This document shows positions 8,929 to 18,247 of a DNA stretch of 49,697 nt, piece after piece. The stretch comes from CALJTV01 sp036821185 (GTDB taxonomy: Bacteria; Chloroflexota; Dehalococcoidia; GIF9; UBA5629). How positions within the stretch are numbered: position 1 is the first letter of the stretch; the number at the start of each line of letters is the position of its first letter. The translations under genes were made by a program, and so were the position numbers. The stretch lies in contig DAISKD010000007.1 of the NCBI GenBank assembly GCA_036821185.1, positions 1 to 49,697 on the forward strand, written 5' to 3'. The notes under the pieces were generated by a model. That model made no database searches and was not told where the DNA came from. It was given only the letters and a program-made list of their open reading frames with translations.

Positions 8929-11900
8929 ATGCACAGGTTTGCGCTGGTCGGGACCGTTTTCCTGTGTGTCTCTGTCCTGCTTACAGCACCGTCGGCAGCC
9001 TCAGCCCATGTCCTGGAGGGCGCTGTCCTGAAATGGGCGATCGTGGAAACCCCAGGCTTCTCCCCGCAAAGAAATGACATTCGTTCCCCCTCCGAGGTAA
9101 ATGCCTTAGCTGTTGCTTCAGACGGCACGCTATACGCTGTGGACATTCCCAATGCTTCACCAGGGCCGGTGGTCTCCCCAGGGCTGTGGCAGAGCACGGA
9201 TGGCGGTTTCACCTGGAGCGGCAAGGCGGCAAAAAACCTGGCTGGTCTGACCTCGGGGCGTGTCACCGCTGTCGCCCTGGCACCGGACGAGCCCGGGCTC
9301 ATAGCCGTGGTCTGTGTAGATGGCTCGGGACTGCGCCGTGAGGTCTATGTTTCCCTGGACGGCGGGGACAACTGGCACTCCAGCGGCGCCATACCGTGGA
9401 AATACGGCGCCGGAGAGCAGGTCGGCACCATAGCTATCTCACCGGCATACGACTTGCAGGGAAAGCGGTGCCGCGATATCATCATCGGCAGCCGCGACCC
9501 TTCGGCCGCTGTTCCGATGGGGGAGGTCTATATCCTTCAATACCCTGGCTTTGGTAGCTGGAAGAGTCAGGACTTTCCCTGGGGCGATGTTATCGCGCTA
9601 CAGCCGTCGCCGAGCTATGGCACCGACGGCACCATTGTGGTCATGTGCAGCACCATGGATGCAACTTATATCACTTTAGGAAGGCACGATTTAGCCGCAA
9701 ATATAACTTTCTGGGAGGCAGTCAGCGGTTTTCCGCTGGAGCTATGCGAGATGGGGCAGGCTGGCGGCAACTTGAGTGGTAAGGACCGGGTCATCACCGG
9801 GAGTTTGGCATTGCCCGCCGACTTCGATGGCGCGGTGAATGACAGGCAGGTGGTATTCGCCAGCTATGACTCAAACAACACCGCCTATGGCACCAGTCGG
9901 GTGCTGGACGATGTCTATCTGCTGAAGGCTGGCAGGGTGACAAGGCTGAATGTCCCTGAGGCTGGCAGTCGGGTGAGGATAAGCAGCATCGCCTACTTCG
10001 GTGATTCGAAGAAGGGCAAGCTGCTGGCTGGTGGTGTGGCGGCGGATGGGGATAGGGCACGAGCGCAGATATGGCGCTGCGGCGTTCCTTTTTCTGCCTG
10101 TCCGGTATGGGAGCCAGCTTTGAAAGCCCCGACTGGAGGCGGTGCTGATGGTTACGCTAACGTGCAGATAGCTTGGTCGGCCGATGGCAGCGTTGCCTAC
10201 TGTGGCACGGGGTCGGGAAATCGGCAGACTCCAGTTGACTGGCAGGATGTTGCTTCCCTTGCCTGGGCAAGTTTTGCCCTAGATGAGTCGGCGGTGTCCC
10301 TTTCCCAGGATGATGGGCTGTCCTGGGACCAGGTGGGGCTGATAGATACTGCTATCGACTGGCTGGCAGCCGTAGCCCCCAGTCAGGATGAAAGGACGCT
10401 TTACCTGGCGACAACTAACCAGCTCGGCTTCGACAGCGTCTGGCGCAGCCAGCCGCCGGGCAGGAAATGGCACCGGGTGCTGTGCTGTAACGGCGATTCC
10501 CCGTTGCTCCGCCTGGCGCCGGAGAGGAAGGAAGGGGACTATATCTTCTGGGCGGACCAGGGCACCAGAAATGCATCGTTTTCCGGCGATAGCGGCGCCA
10601 CCTGGCAGGAATTATTGCCCAATCTGGTGGTGCAGGACATGGCAGTCGCCGATGCTCGTTCCGTTTATGTCCTTCAAGCGGACGGTGCGGTGCGCAATGG
10701 CAGATATGCCGGTGGCTGGATATGGGGTGAAATCAGAAGCACCGGTCTGGAGGCGAACCACAGCATAGCGGTCAACGGCAATTATGTGGTGGTGACCGCA
10801 GCTGCCTACCAGGACTTTCCGCTGGCCTATTCCAGCGATGGTGGCAGCACCTGGCATCCGGTCACCAGAAGAACGCCGACGCAAGGCAACCGGCATGTCG
10901 CCTTCGATAACCGTTTTCAGGACAACCGCCTTGTCTATATTGCCGACGATGCCGGTGGCGTTTACCGGCTCCGCCTCGGTAGCGACGAAGAATGGCAGGA
11001 CATGGCACCACCGCACCACAGCTTCTATGGTGCGGTCATAGGCGACCACGGCGTACTGTATGCAGCTTATAGCTATGACAGAAGCGGTGTTGACCGCGCG
11101 CTCTATCCTCGTACCGGCATCCCCAAGCCCGGCGTTTACTGGGACTCGCTGAACGTCGGGCTTGCCGAGGGGGTGAGGTTCAGCAGCGAGCCAGGGGCGC
11201 TGGCGGTATCACAGAATACCCTCTGGGCAATAGACGCTCGAGGATATCACCCGGTGGCGAACGAGGGCTGTCTCTGGGTGTTTATCGATACGCTGGCGGT
11301 ACGGGGACCGCGGCTGATTTATCCTAAAGACGGAGCGTTGCAGGACTATGACCCGGTGAGCGGGAGGAACCGGGGTATAGCTTTTAAGTGGGAGCAGTTA
11401 TCTCTGGCGGACTGTTACGAGGTGGTGTATGCCGTTGACGAGGAGTTCACCCTACGTATTGAGCAAGTCGAGCCTGCGACCAACCCTTTCTATCTGCCAC
11501 CAGTGACCAGCGACCCTGCCTACCACATCCCGCCGGGGACGGTGCTTGAGGCGGGGAAGGAGTATTTCTGGCGGGTGAGGGTACGTCGGGCGGCTACCGG
11601 ACAGGTCATCCGCAGCCCGTGGTCGCGGGTGTACAGCTTCAGGCTCAGCCCGGGCGTGCCCGTGGTCAGCCGCCACATCTCTCCCGAGGCGCTGGCGCCG
11701 GGACACGGGGTGGTGAGGCCATCCCCACCGCCGGCTTTCTCCTGGACGCCGTTACCAGATGTCGAGGAGTACCTCTTTGTCCTGGCCAGGGACTCTGCAC
11801 TCAGGGACGTAGTGGTGCAGGAGAGAGTGACTACAACTGCCTACCGTTATGAGGGTGAACTAGACAGGGGGCGCACCTACTTCTGGCAAGTCACGCCTAC

Positions 11901-12075
11901 CGAACCACCGGGAGAGCCCAGCGCTGTATTTATGTTCACCGTCGGTACCGAGCTCCCAGCAGCAATGTCGTCGCCCAGCCCCACACAGGCACTGGTAGTC
12001 GTCAGTCTGACCAACCTGCTTGCCGGCCTGATGGTACTCTTCGGCATCTTTGTTCTCCGCCGTACCGAAGACTGA
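8929..12075 (+). CDS. Large secreted, C-terminally anchored surface protein with BNR-like and fibronectin-III-like domains
   Basis: The 1048-residue product starts with a clear signal peptide (hydrophobic core, cleavage near A-S-A-H at about residue 27). The first 750 residues carry repeated S-x-D-x-G-x-x-W Asp-box/BNR motifs such as SLDGGDNWH, SQDDGLSWD, SGDSGATW and SSDGGSTWH, predicting a beta-propeller. Two fibronectin-III-like modules follow (about 810-905 and 910-1010) with the motifs EYFWRVRV and TYFWQVTP. It ends with one transmembrane helix and a short R-R-T-E-D tail. A ligand-binding or S-layer-like role is inferred; sialidase activity is not supported. The same C-terminal plan recurs in the protein at 43620-45416. 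Confidence 0.75.
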   Translation: MHRFALVGTVFLCVSVLLTAPSAASAHVLEGAVLKWAIVETPGFSPQRNDIRSPSEVNALAVASDGTLYAVDIPNASPGPVVSPGLWQSTDGGFTWSGKAAKNLAGLTSGRVTAVALAPDEPGLIAVVCVDGSGLRREVYVSLDGGDNWHSSGAIPWKYGAGEQVGTIAISPAYDLQGKRCRDIIIGSRDPSAAVPMGEVYILQYPGFGSWKSQDFPWGDVIALQPSPSYGTDGTIVVMCSTMDATYITLGRHDLAANITFWEAVSGFPLELCEMGQAGGNLSGKDRVITGSLALPADFDGAVNDRQVVFASYDSNNTAYGTSRVLDDVYLLKAGRVTRLNVPEAGSRVRISSIAYFGDSKKGKLLAGGVAADGDRARAQIWRCGVPFSACPVWEPALKAPTGGGADGYANVQIAWSADGSVAYCGTGSGNRQTPVDWQDVASLAWASFALDESAVSLSQDDGLSWDQVGLIDTAIDWLAAVAPSQDERTLYLATTNQLGFDSVWRSQPPGRKWHRVLCCNGDSPLLRLAPERKEGDYIFWADQGTRNASFSGDSGATWQELLPNLVVQDMAVADARSVYVLQADGAVRNGRYAGGWIWGEIRSTGLEANHSIAVNGNYVVVTAAAYQDFPLAYSSDGGSTWHPVTRRTPTQGNRHVAFDNRFQDNRLVYIADDAGGVYRLRLGSDEEWQDMAPPHHSFYGAVIGDHGVLYAAYSYDRSGVDRALYPRTGIPKPGVYWDSLNVGLAEGVRFSSEPGALAVSQNTLWAIDARGYHPVANEGCLWVFIDTLAVRGPRLIYPKDGALQDYDPVSGRNRGIAFKWEQLSLADCYEVVYAVDEEFTLRIEQVEPATNPFYLPPVTSDPAYHIPPGTVLEAGKEYFWRVRVRRAATGQVIRSPWSRVYSFRLSPGVPVVSRHISPEALAPGHGVVRPSPPPAFSWTPLPDVEEYLFVLARDSALRDVVVQERVTTTAYRYEGELDRGRTYFWQVTPTEPPGEPSAVFMFTVGTELPAAMSSPSPTQALVVVSLTNLLAGLMVLFGIFVLRRTED

Positions 12076-12148
12076 CCGGCTCAGTTGACTCCGGCAGGCC
12101 TACTCCCAGATACTAAACATGCCCGAGAAGTAGTATTCTTATACGATA

Positions 12149-12177
12149 TTGTCATAAATGACCTTCTGATATATAAT
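12149..12177 (+). promoter_or_regulatory. Strong candidate promoter for the gene at 12335
   Basis: TTGTCA and a perfect TATAAT are separated by exactly 17 bases. The predicted start near 12184 leaves a leader of about 150 bases, in which AGAGGG (12207) can pair with CCCTCT (12249). Confidence 0.65.
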
Positions 12178-12334
12178 GCGGTAGCTGTCCTTTTAAAATT
12201 CATGTGAGAGGGGGTGAGAACCTTGCGGGCTTTTGGTGTCTGAGAGGTCCCTCTGTTCCTACCGAGTTATTTACCAGCATCCGCGGTACTTTTCAACGTC
12301 CTGACTTTTGAAATTTTGGGAGGTGTGAAAAAGC

Positions 12335-14140
12335 ATGAACAGTTCTAAGCGTTACCTCTGGATAATGGTCGGGGTTGCCTTGTTCCTGATGCTGGTGGGC
12401 AATGTGCTTGCCTGGGCGGTCCAGACGGATGGGGGCAAGGTGAAGGTGAAGGACGTGCGGTTTGTGGGCAATGATGGCATGGTGATCAGCGCTCTGCTGT
12501 ACATGCCCAAGACTGCCACAAGTAAGACGCCAGCACCGGGCATACTGGCTGTCCATGGCTATATCAACAGTCGTGAGGTGCAGGACGGCTTCGCCATTGA
12601 GTTTGCCCGGCGGGGCTATGTGGTGCTTGCCATCGACCAGACCGGGCATGGTTATTCCAGCCCACCTGTGGGCGGTGATGTCTTCGGTGCCCTGAGCGGA
12701 CTTCGCTACCTGCACAGCCTGAACATAGTGGACAAGAAGAATGTCGGTCTTGAGGGGCACTCCATGGGCGGCTATGCCATTATAGGTGCTGCTGCCTTCA
12801 TGCCCGATGCCTACCGGTCCATGGTGCTGGAGGCGTCGGCGCCGGGCATATATGTCCCCGAGGGCACTGCCAAGTTCCCCAAGAATGTGGCTGTAGTCCA
12901 GTCCAAGTGGGAGGAGTTTTCGGCGTTGCACTGGGGCGTTCTCAATTCCAAAGAGATGGTGAGCAGTAAGAGGATGAAGGCGTTGTTTGGCACGGAGAGC
13001 GATGTTGTGCCCGGCAGGCTATATGGCTCCATTGCGGAGGGCACTGCCCGCAAGCTCTACCTGCCGGAGACCATACACCCCGGTGCCCATCTCTGCACCA
13101 AAGCCATCGGCGCTGCCATAGAATGGTTCCAGGCGACCCTGGAAGGTGGTAAGAACATTCCACCGTCCGACCAGATATGGTACTGGAAGGAGATCGGCAA
13201 CCTGATCGCCCTTGTCGGCATGGTGCTGCTCTTCTTCCCTATGGGCGGTCTGCTATTGCGCTGCGGTTTCTTTAAAGAGCTCGCAGAGGAAGCACCGGCC
13301 CGACCGAAGTCGGCTAAAGGCGTTGCTTGGTGGGTGTCCGCGGTGATCTTCGTGATCGTGCCCGTTGCCACCTGGTTCCCGTTTATCAACATCTTCAACA
13401 AAGCTGGCTGGAAAGAGAATGCCGTCTTTCCGCAGAACATCACCACCCAGGTGATGATCTGGGCACTTTTGGTGGCGGTCATTGCGGTGGTGCTGTTCCT
13501 GATATGGCACTTTGCCGTCAACCGCAGGACCGGTGCCGGCTCTGGCGATTACGGGCTTACCTGGGGGAGGAAAATAGACTGGGTGAAGATAGGCAAATCG
13601 TTCTTGCTTGCCCTGGCAATTGCCTTTGCCGGTTATGTGGCGCTGGTGTTCTCGGCGTGGCTGTTCAACGTCGACTTCCGCTTCTGGGTGTTTGCCGTAA
13701 AGCCGATGTCGCCGCTGCATTTCCGCATCTTCCTCAGCTACCTCATCCCCTTCCTGTTGTTCTTCATTGCCATAGCCACAGTGTTCCATGGGCAACTCCG
13801 CCCCACCAGGCGCGATGGCGAAGCCCTGGGAACTGGGAAAGAGATGGCGGTCAATTGGGCGCTATTCACCGTGGGCTTCATCGGGATGCTGGCGGTGCAG
13901 TACATCGCCCTGGTCACCACCGGCAAGCTTGCCTTCACCAGTCCGCCCGGTCCTCTTGTCTACGTCATTCCGCTGTTTACGATAATAGCCTTCCAGTTTG
14001 TGGCGCTGATGACCATCGTGGCACTGCTGTACACTTATTTCTACCGCAAGACCGGACATATCTATCCCGGCGCCTTCCTGAACACGCTGCTGGTGGTCTG
14101 GATCATCGTCGCCTCGCAGGCGATACATTTTGCCCTGTAG
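12335..14140 (+). CDS. Alpha/beta hydrolase fused to a polytopic membrane domain
   Basis: This is a 601-residue two-part protein. After an N-terminal membrane anchor (about residues 7-28) comes an alpha/beta hydrolase domain with the oxyanion segment A-V-H-G-Y, an IDQTGHGYS strand and the nucleophile elbow GHSMGG near residue 142; a candidate catalytic His is in the HPGAHL segment near 250. From about residue 280 to the end there are roughly eight hydrophobic helices. Topology suggests the hydrolase faces outward, held by the membrane half. The substrate is unknown. The start follows gggaggtg. The fusion is unusual because most such hydrolases are soluble or singly anchored. Confidence 0.75.
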   Translation: MNSSKRYLWIMVGVALFLMLVGNVLAWAVQTDGGKVKVKDVRFVGNDGMVISALLYMPKTATSKTPAPGILAVHGYINSREVQDGFAIEFARRGYVVLAIDQTGHGYSSPPVGGDVFGALSGLRYLHSLNIVDKKNVGLEGHSMGGYAIIGAAAFMPDAYRSMVLEASAPGIYVPEGTAKFPKNVAVVQSKWEEFSALHWGVLNSKEMVSSKRMKALFGTESDVVPGRLYGSIAEGTARKLYLPETIHPGAHLCTKAIGAAIEWFQATLEGGKNIPPSDQIWYWKEIGNLIALVGMVLLFFPMGGLLLRCGFFKELAEEAPARPKSAKGVAWWVSAVIFVIVPVATWFPFINIFNKAGWKENAVFPQNITTQVMIWALLVAVIAVVLFLIWHFAVNRRTGAGSGDYGLTWGRKIDWVKIGKSFLLALAIAFAGYVALVFSAWLFNVDFRFWVFAVKPMSPLHFRIFLSYLIPFLLFFIAIATVFHGQLRPTRRDGEALGTGKEMAVNWALFTVGFIGMLAVQYIALVTTGKLAFTSPPGPLVYVIPLFTIIAFQFVALMTIVALLYTYFYRKTGHIYPGAFLNTLLVVWIIVASQAIHFAL

Positions 14141-14165
14141 ATGTGCGGCGGAGGTGTGAAATGGC

Positions 14166-14193
14166 GGGGGCAGACACATATATGTCTGCCCCC
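14166..14193. terminator. Perfect 11-bp hairpin between convergent genes
   Basis: GGGGGCAGACA and TGTCTGCCCCC form an 11-base-pair stem with a six-base CATATA loop. It sits between the ends of the hydrolase (+) and the aldehyde oxidoreductase (-), as expected for a bidirectional terminator. No long T-run follows on either side. Confidence 0.6.
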
Positions 14194-14222
14194 TGCCTCT
14201 TTAGTGCCGTAGCTATTGATGG

Positions 14223-16064
14223 TCAGTCCCAAATGGCTTTAGCCACATCGTCCAGTCCGAGCCCCAGCAGTTTTTCTTTGCTTGGCTTCCCGGTATCGGG
14301 TTCCCAGCCTCTGGCGGAGAAGTAGTCACGGCGTATTGCGTCTATATCGAAGCTCCTCCCTGCGGTGGAGCCGGTGGCCAGGGGTGGGTTGCCGTAGACC
14401 CTGCCGGGGAACTTATGCATATCGGCGGTAATGCCCTCGCGGATGTTAAATGCCTGGCGGATATTTGCGATCCGGTCTCCCACCTTTAAAATGTCGTCCA
14501 CGCTCATTCCCCAGCCGGTGGTGAGGTTGGCAAAGTCGGTGACGGCGCTGGCGGACATGAAGCGCATGCCAAAGATGCAGAACCCGAGGCTACAGATGGC
14601 ATGGGAGAAGTCGCTGCCCATCTTGGCGGCGGGACCGCGGCCAATCAGGGAGTCTTTGGGGTAGGGTGGGTATTCCAGCCCGCTCGCCGGCTTAAAGCCG
14701 TAACTGCCCTGGGTATGGCGGGCTGGGGTGGAATCAAGGTAGGCGATGGCGTAGTGGAGAAATCGCTTGGGGTCATGCATCGGCACCTCCTGACCGAGGA
14801 CGTGCACGGCAAAGGCCTCGGCACCCCTGCCTATCCTTTCGGCCGCCTTCTTTTCGCCATCGGCGAGGATGGCGCCGAAGCCCTCGCGCTTTGCCAGCTT
14901 CTCCGTCATGGCGACGATCGCCTGATGGTTGCCCCAGCGCAGCTCTATGCCGTCGGTGTCTTTTGTGGTGATGATGCCGTTCTCAAAGCACTCGATGGCG
15001 AAGGCGATGGTGCAGCCTGCGGAGATGGTGTCCAGCCCGTAGCGATTACAGATCTCGTTGCACTTGATGATCGATTCCAGATTGTCGTTGAGGCACATGG
15101 AGCCGAAGGCGGCCAGCGTCTCATATTCTGGCTTGTGCGTTCCTTCGGGGTACTGGTACTGGCTGCCGGCTTTCATCAGCCCGCCGCAGGCGACGGGGCA
15201 CTGCCAGCAGCCATATTTCCGCTTCTGGAGGCTGATGACGCTCTTGTCACTGATGGCGGCGGCGTTGGGGAAGTCGACCACTGAACCTGCCCAGTTCTTC
15301 ACCGGGGCATCACCGATGCTGACCAGCATCGCCATAGTGCCACAGGTGCCGAAGTCTTTAAACACCTTCACATCGCCGCCAAGCTGTTGCAGATAGTTCT
15401 GTCTGGCGGCCTTCAGCCCTGCCTCGTCGGCCACAGGGACTTTAGGTCTACCCCTGACCGCAATAGCCTTCAATTTCTTTGACCCCATCACCGCGGCCAG
15501 ACCGGAGCGGGCAGCCGCCCGCCCCTCGTTATTGATGATGGCGGCGATGAGGGACATCTTTTCTCCAGCAGGACCGATGCAGGCGATCCTGATGTCCTTA
15601 CCCAGCTCGGCTTTGAGCGCTGCCTCCGTCTCCGCCGTGTCCTTGCCCCAGAGGTCGTCGGCGTTCCTTATTTCGGCCTTGCCGTTGTCTATCAGCAGAT
15701 AGACAGGCTTTGCCGAGGCGCCGCCGATGAACACGGCATCGTAGCCGGAGAATTTCAGATAAGGGCCGAAGTCGCCACCGGAGTTGGCGTCCCCCCAGGT
15801 GCCGGTGAGCGGTGACTTGCCCACTACCATATAGCGCGAGGTGAACAGGGATGGCGTTCCGGTGAGCGTACCGGTGACGAAGCCGAGCATAGCCTCCGGG
15901 CTTAGCGGGTCTATCTTGGCTTTCTGACGGCTGAATATTATCCTGGCCCCCAGACCGTAGCCGCCGAAAAAGTCGCGGTAGAGACTATCGCCGGGTGTCT
16001 CCAAGCTGGTCTTGCCGGTAGTCAGGTCGACGAATAAGATTTTCCCCAGATAACCGCCGGGCAT
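14223..16064 (-). CDS. aor: Aldehyde ferredoxin oxidoreductase (tungsten/molybdopterin)
   Basis: This 613-residue protein catalyses ferredoxin-dependent oxidation of aldehydes to acids, or the reverse. It has the family N-terminus GGYLGKILFVDLTTG and the cofactor-binding region FTSRYMVVGKSP...GDANSGG. The [4Fe-4S] ligands C-x2-C-x3-C (YGCWQCPVACGG, about 283-293) are present, with a fourth Cys in LGFCIFG near 494. The D-T-I-S-A-G segment binds pterin in relatives. I place the start at 16064 rather than 30 bases upstream because AAGGAGG lies six bases before this ATG. A TATAAT hexamer at 16128-16133 may be its -10. It is neighbour to moaA/moaC, which supply the pterin precursor. Confidence 0.92.
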   Translation of the reverse strand: MPGGYLGKILFVDLTTGKTSLETPGDSLYRDFFGGYGLGARIIFSRQKAKIDPLSPEAMLGFVTGTLTGTPSLFTSRYMVVGKSPLTGTWGDANSGGDFGPYLKFSGYDAVFIGGASAKPVYLLIDNGKAEIRNADDLWGKDTAETEAALKAELGKDIRIACIGPAGEKMSLIAAIINNEGRAAARSGLAAVMGSKKLKAIAVRGRPKVPVADEAGLKAARQNYLQQLGGDVKVFKDFGTCGTMAMLVSIGDAPVKNWAGSVVDFPNAAAISDKSVISLQKRKYGCWQCPVACGGLMKAGSQYQYPEGTHKPEYETLAAFGSMCLNDNLESIIKCNEICNRYGLDTISAGCTIAFAIECFENGIITTKDTDGIELRWGNHQAIVAMTEKLAKREGFGAILADGEKKAAERIGRGAEAFAVHVLGQEVPMHDPKRFLHYAIAYLDSTPARHTQGSYGFKPASGLEYPPYPKDSLIGRGPAAKMGSDFSHAICSLGFCIFGMRFMSASAVTDFANLTTGWGMSVDDILKVGDRIANIRQAFNIREGITADMHKFPGRVYGNPPLATGSTAGRSFDIDAIRRDYFSARGWEPDTGKPSKEKLLGLGLDDVAKAIWD

Positions 16065-16178
16065 CTCTGACCTCCTTATGCTAAATTTCTCCAATCAGGG
16101 TAAATTGTGAGAAAAGGTAATGTGCTCATTATACTTTAAGCCCATGTCCTGTGGAACGTCATACCATATCTATAGTGG

Positions 16179-17696
16179 CTAGGTGGCGTGGTTGAGCTTC
16201 TGCGGTCCCGGACCGAAGTAGCCGGTCACCACCTTGCGGAAGTGGTACCCGTATATGGCGAGCGTCACCGACAGGGGAAGCAGACGCGGGCGTCTGAATA
16301 ACGTCCAGGCGAGCAACCGCCAGTAGAACTGCCTTCCCTTCTCTTTGATCCCGAGTAACCACAGCGACTTGAGGAACGCCTTGACATGCTCCAAGCTGAA
16401 GTGGCTTACCCTTATTTTGGGTGGCTTATATTCCTTGAGGAATATCTTCACGCGCTCATAGTAGTGTTTGCTCGAGTAAATGGTCTCGACCACCTTTCTA
16501 TAGCCGTTTATCAGCGTGCTGTAGCCCATTCTGGGGACGAGGTTGGTGGAACAGTCGGTGTTATCGCCGGAGAACCTGGCGAGCAGGCGGCCCTCCTTTT
16601 TCAGTCTGTTATAGAGCCTGGTGCCCGGTGGGGCGTTGAGCAGGCCGACCATTGCGGTAACGATGCCGCTGCGCTGGATAAAACTGGTGATGCTTTCGAA
16701 TATGGAAGGTGGGTCGCTATCGAAGCCGAGGATAAAGCCGCCCTGCACCTGCAGGCCGTGCCGCTGCAGCCTCCTTACCGCCTGGATGAGGTTGCGGTTC
16801 ATGTTCTGCACCTTACCGCACTCTGCAAGGCTGTCCTCATTGACGGTCTCGATGCCGATGAACACCGAGGTGAAGTTGGCTGCCGCCATCAATCGTATTA
16901 GCTCCTCATCGTCGGCCAGGTTCACCGATGCCTGGGTGAACAGTGTGAACGGGAATTTCCTCTTTGCCATCCAGTCGGCGATGGCGGGCAGTATCTCTGA
17001 CTTGAGCTTTTTCTTGTTGCCGATGAAGTTATCGTCGACCAGAAAGACGCTGCCCCTCCACCCCAGTTCATAGAGGGCGTCGAATTCCCTGAGCAGTTGC
17101 TCCTTGCTCTTGGTCCGTGGCAGGTGCCCGTTGAGCACGGTGATATCACAGAACTCGCAGTTGAAGGGACAGCCGCGTGAGTACTGGATGCTCATGGCGG
17201 AGTAGTTCTTCATGTTGACCAGCTGCCACAGAGGGATGGGGCTGGTGCTGATGTCAGGGTAGCTATCGGCTGTGTAGATATGCCGGGCGCAGCCCCTTTC
17301 CAGGTCGGCAATGAAGGGCGGCAGCGTCACCTCGGCTTCGCCGAGGACGAGGTGGTCGATGGTGCCCTCAAACTCTTCATGTCCCGTGGTGAATAGGGGA
17401 CCGCCGGCGACGATTTTCTTGCCCATCTGGCGGCACCGGGAGATGGCCTCCAGGACTGAGTCCCGCTGCACCGCCATGGCGCTGATGAACACGTAGTCCG
17501 CCCATTCGATGTCCTTGTTGTTCAGACTGGTGACGTTCAGATCCACCAGCCTCTTTTGCCAGTTGCCGGGGAGCATGGCGGCAACGGTGAGCAGACCGAG
17601 CGGCGGATAGGCCGCCTTTCGGGAGACGAATTTCAGGGCGTGCCTGAAGCTCCAGAATGTGTCCGGGTATCTGGGGTAAACGAGCAGTACCTTCAT
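16179..17696 (-). CDS. B12-binding radical SAM protein with DUF4070-type C-terminus
   Basis: The 505-residue protein begins with a cobalamin-binding-type domain (MKVLLVYPRYPDTFWSF; GGPLFTTGHEEF near residue 98). A radical SAM core follows with the cluster motif C-x3-C-x2-C in RGCPFNCEFCD (about 180-190). The C-terminal region matches DUF4070 architecture as found in hopanoid methylase HpnP-like and related proteins. Members methylate or rearrange unactivated carbons; the substrate here is unknown. It lies alone between the aldehyde oxidoreductase and moaC on the same strand. Hopanoid C-2 methylation should not be assumed, because no squalene-hopene genes are nearby. Confidence 0.85.
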   Translation of the reverse strand: MKVLLVYPRYPDTFWSFRHALKFVSRKAAYPPLGLLTVAAMLPGNWQKRLVDLNVTSLNNKDIEWADYVFISAMAVQRDSVLEAISRCRQMGKKIVAGGPLFTTGHEEFEGTIDHLVLGEAEVTLPPFIADLERGCARHIYTADSYPDISTSPIPLWQLVNMKNYSAMSIQYSRGCPFNCEFCDITVLNGHLPRTKSKEQLLREFDALYELGWRGSVFLVDDNFIGNKKKLKSEILPAIADWMAKRKFPFTLFTQASVNLADDEELIRLMAAANFTSVFIGIETVNEDSLAECGKVQNMNRNLIQAVRRLQRHGLQVQGGFILGFDSDPPSIFESITSFIQRSGIVTAMVGLLNAPPGTRLYNRLKKEGRLLARFSGDNTDCSTNLVPRMGYSTLINGYRKVVETIYSSKHYYERVKIFLKEYKPPKIRVSHFSLEHVKAFLKSLWLLGIKEKGRQFYWRLLAWTLFRRPRLLPLSVTLAIYGYHFRKVVTGYFGPGPQKLNHAT

Positions 17697-17786
17697 TTAT
17701 AGACCGTTCCCTTTCGTCGAAGTGAATATTATTACCAGCATACAGTTAAGGGGGAGTAAAGTCAACCCTTATTTCGGTGCTGCCTG

Positions 17787-18245
17787 CTATTCCAGCACCA
17801 CGGTACCGCTTTTGCCGCCGCTTTTTCTCGCCAGGCGGATGTCCTGAAGTCTCATTGAGGCATCGACGCCTTTGCACATATCGTAGATGGTCAGCCCGGC
17901 TACTGCCACCGCGGTGAGGGCTTCCATCTCGAAACCGGTCTTAGCCGTGCCCTTCACCGTGGCGGTAATTTCCACGGCTGCCTCTTTGAGTTGCAGGTCT
18001 AAAGAAATGTCTTCTATGGGCAGAGGGTGGCATAGCGGGATGAGGTGGTGCGTTTCTTTAGCTGCCATGATGCCAGCCACTTTAGCCGCTGCCAGCACGT
18101 CCCCCTTAGGCAGCTTGCCCTGCTTTATCATTTCAGCCGTCTCTGCCTGCATCACTACCCTGCCCTTTGCCGTGGCCTCCCTCGGCGTGACCGCCTTGCC
18201 GCTGACGTCCACCATCTTTATATTTATAGCCTTTTTTGCCGGCAT
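17787..18245 (-). CDS. moaC: Cyclic pyranopterin monophosphate synthase MoaC
   Basis: MoaC, with MoaA, converts GTP to cyclic pyranopterin monophosphate, the first step of molybdenum/tungsten cofactor synthesis. The 152-residue length is normal. Conserved segments include MVDVSGKAVTPREATA at the start, the active-site stretch THHLIPLCHPLPI, VKGTAKTGFEMEALTA and YDMCKGVD. The start follows GGGAGG located in the end of moaA. It is the last gene of the rdgB-moaA-moaC run. Confidence 0.96.
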   Translation of the reverse strand: MPAKKAINIKMVDVSGKAVTPREATAKGRVVMQAETAEMIKQGKLPKGDVLAAAKVAGIMAAKETHHLIPLCHPLPIEDISLDLQLKEAAVEITATVKGTAKTGFEMEALTAVAVAGLTIYDMCKGVDASMRLQDIRLARKSGGKSGTVVLE

Positions 18246-18247
18246 CT

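Noticed and set aside
8929..12075. Sialidase assignment from the Asp-box motifs
   Set aside because: Asp boxes occur in many beta-propellers and no sialidase catalytic Arg triad could be identified.
13327..14325. 332-codon plus-strand frame overlapping the hydrolase-membrane gene
   Set aside because: It is a shadow frame rich in His, Pro and Arg that crosses the hairpin terminator and the next gene.
14601..15284. 227-codon frame antisense to the aldehyde oxidoreductase
   Set aside because: Complementary-strand artefact; all conserved motifs are on the minus strand.
16179..17696. Calling the B12 radical SAM protein HpnP (hopanoid C-2 methylase)
   Set aside because: The architecture is similar but no hopanoid genes are nearby and the same architecture occurs in many proteins of unknown function.
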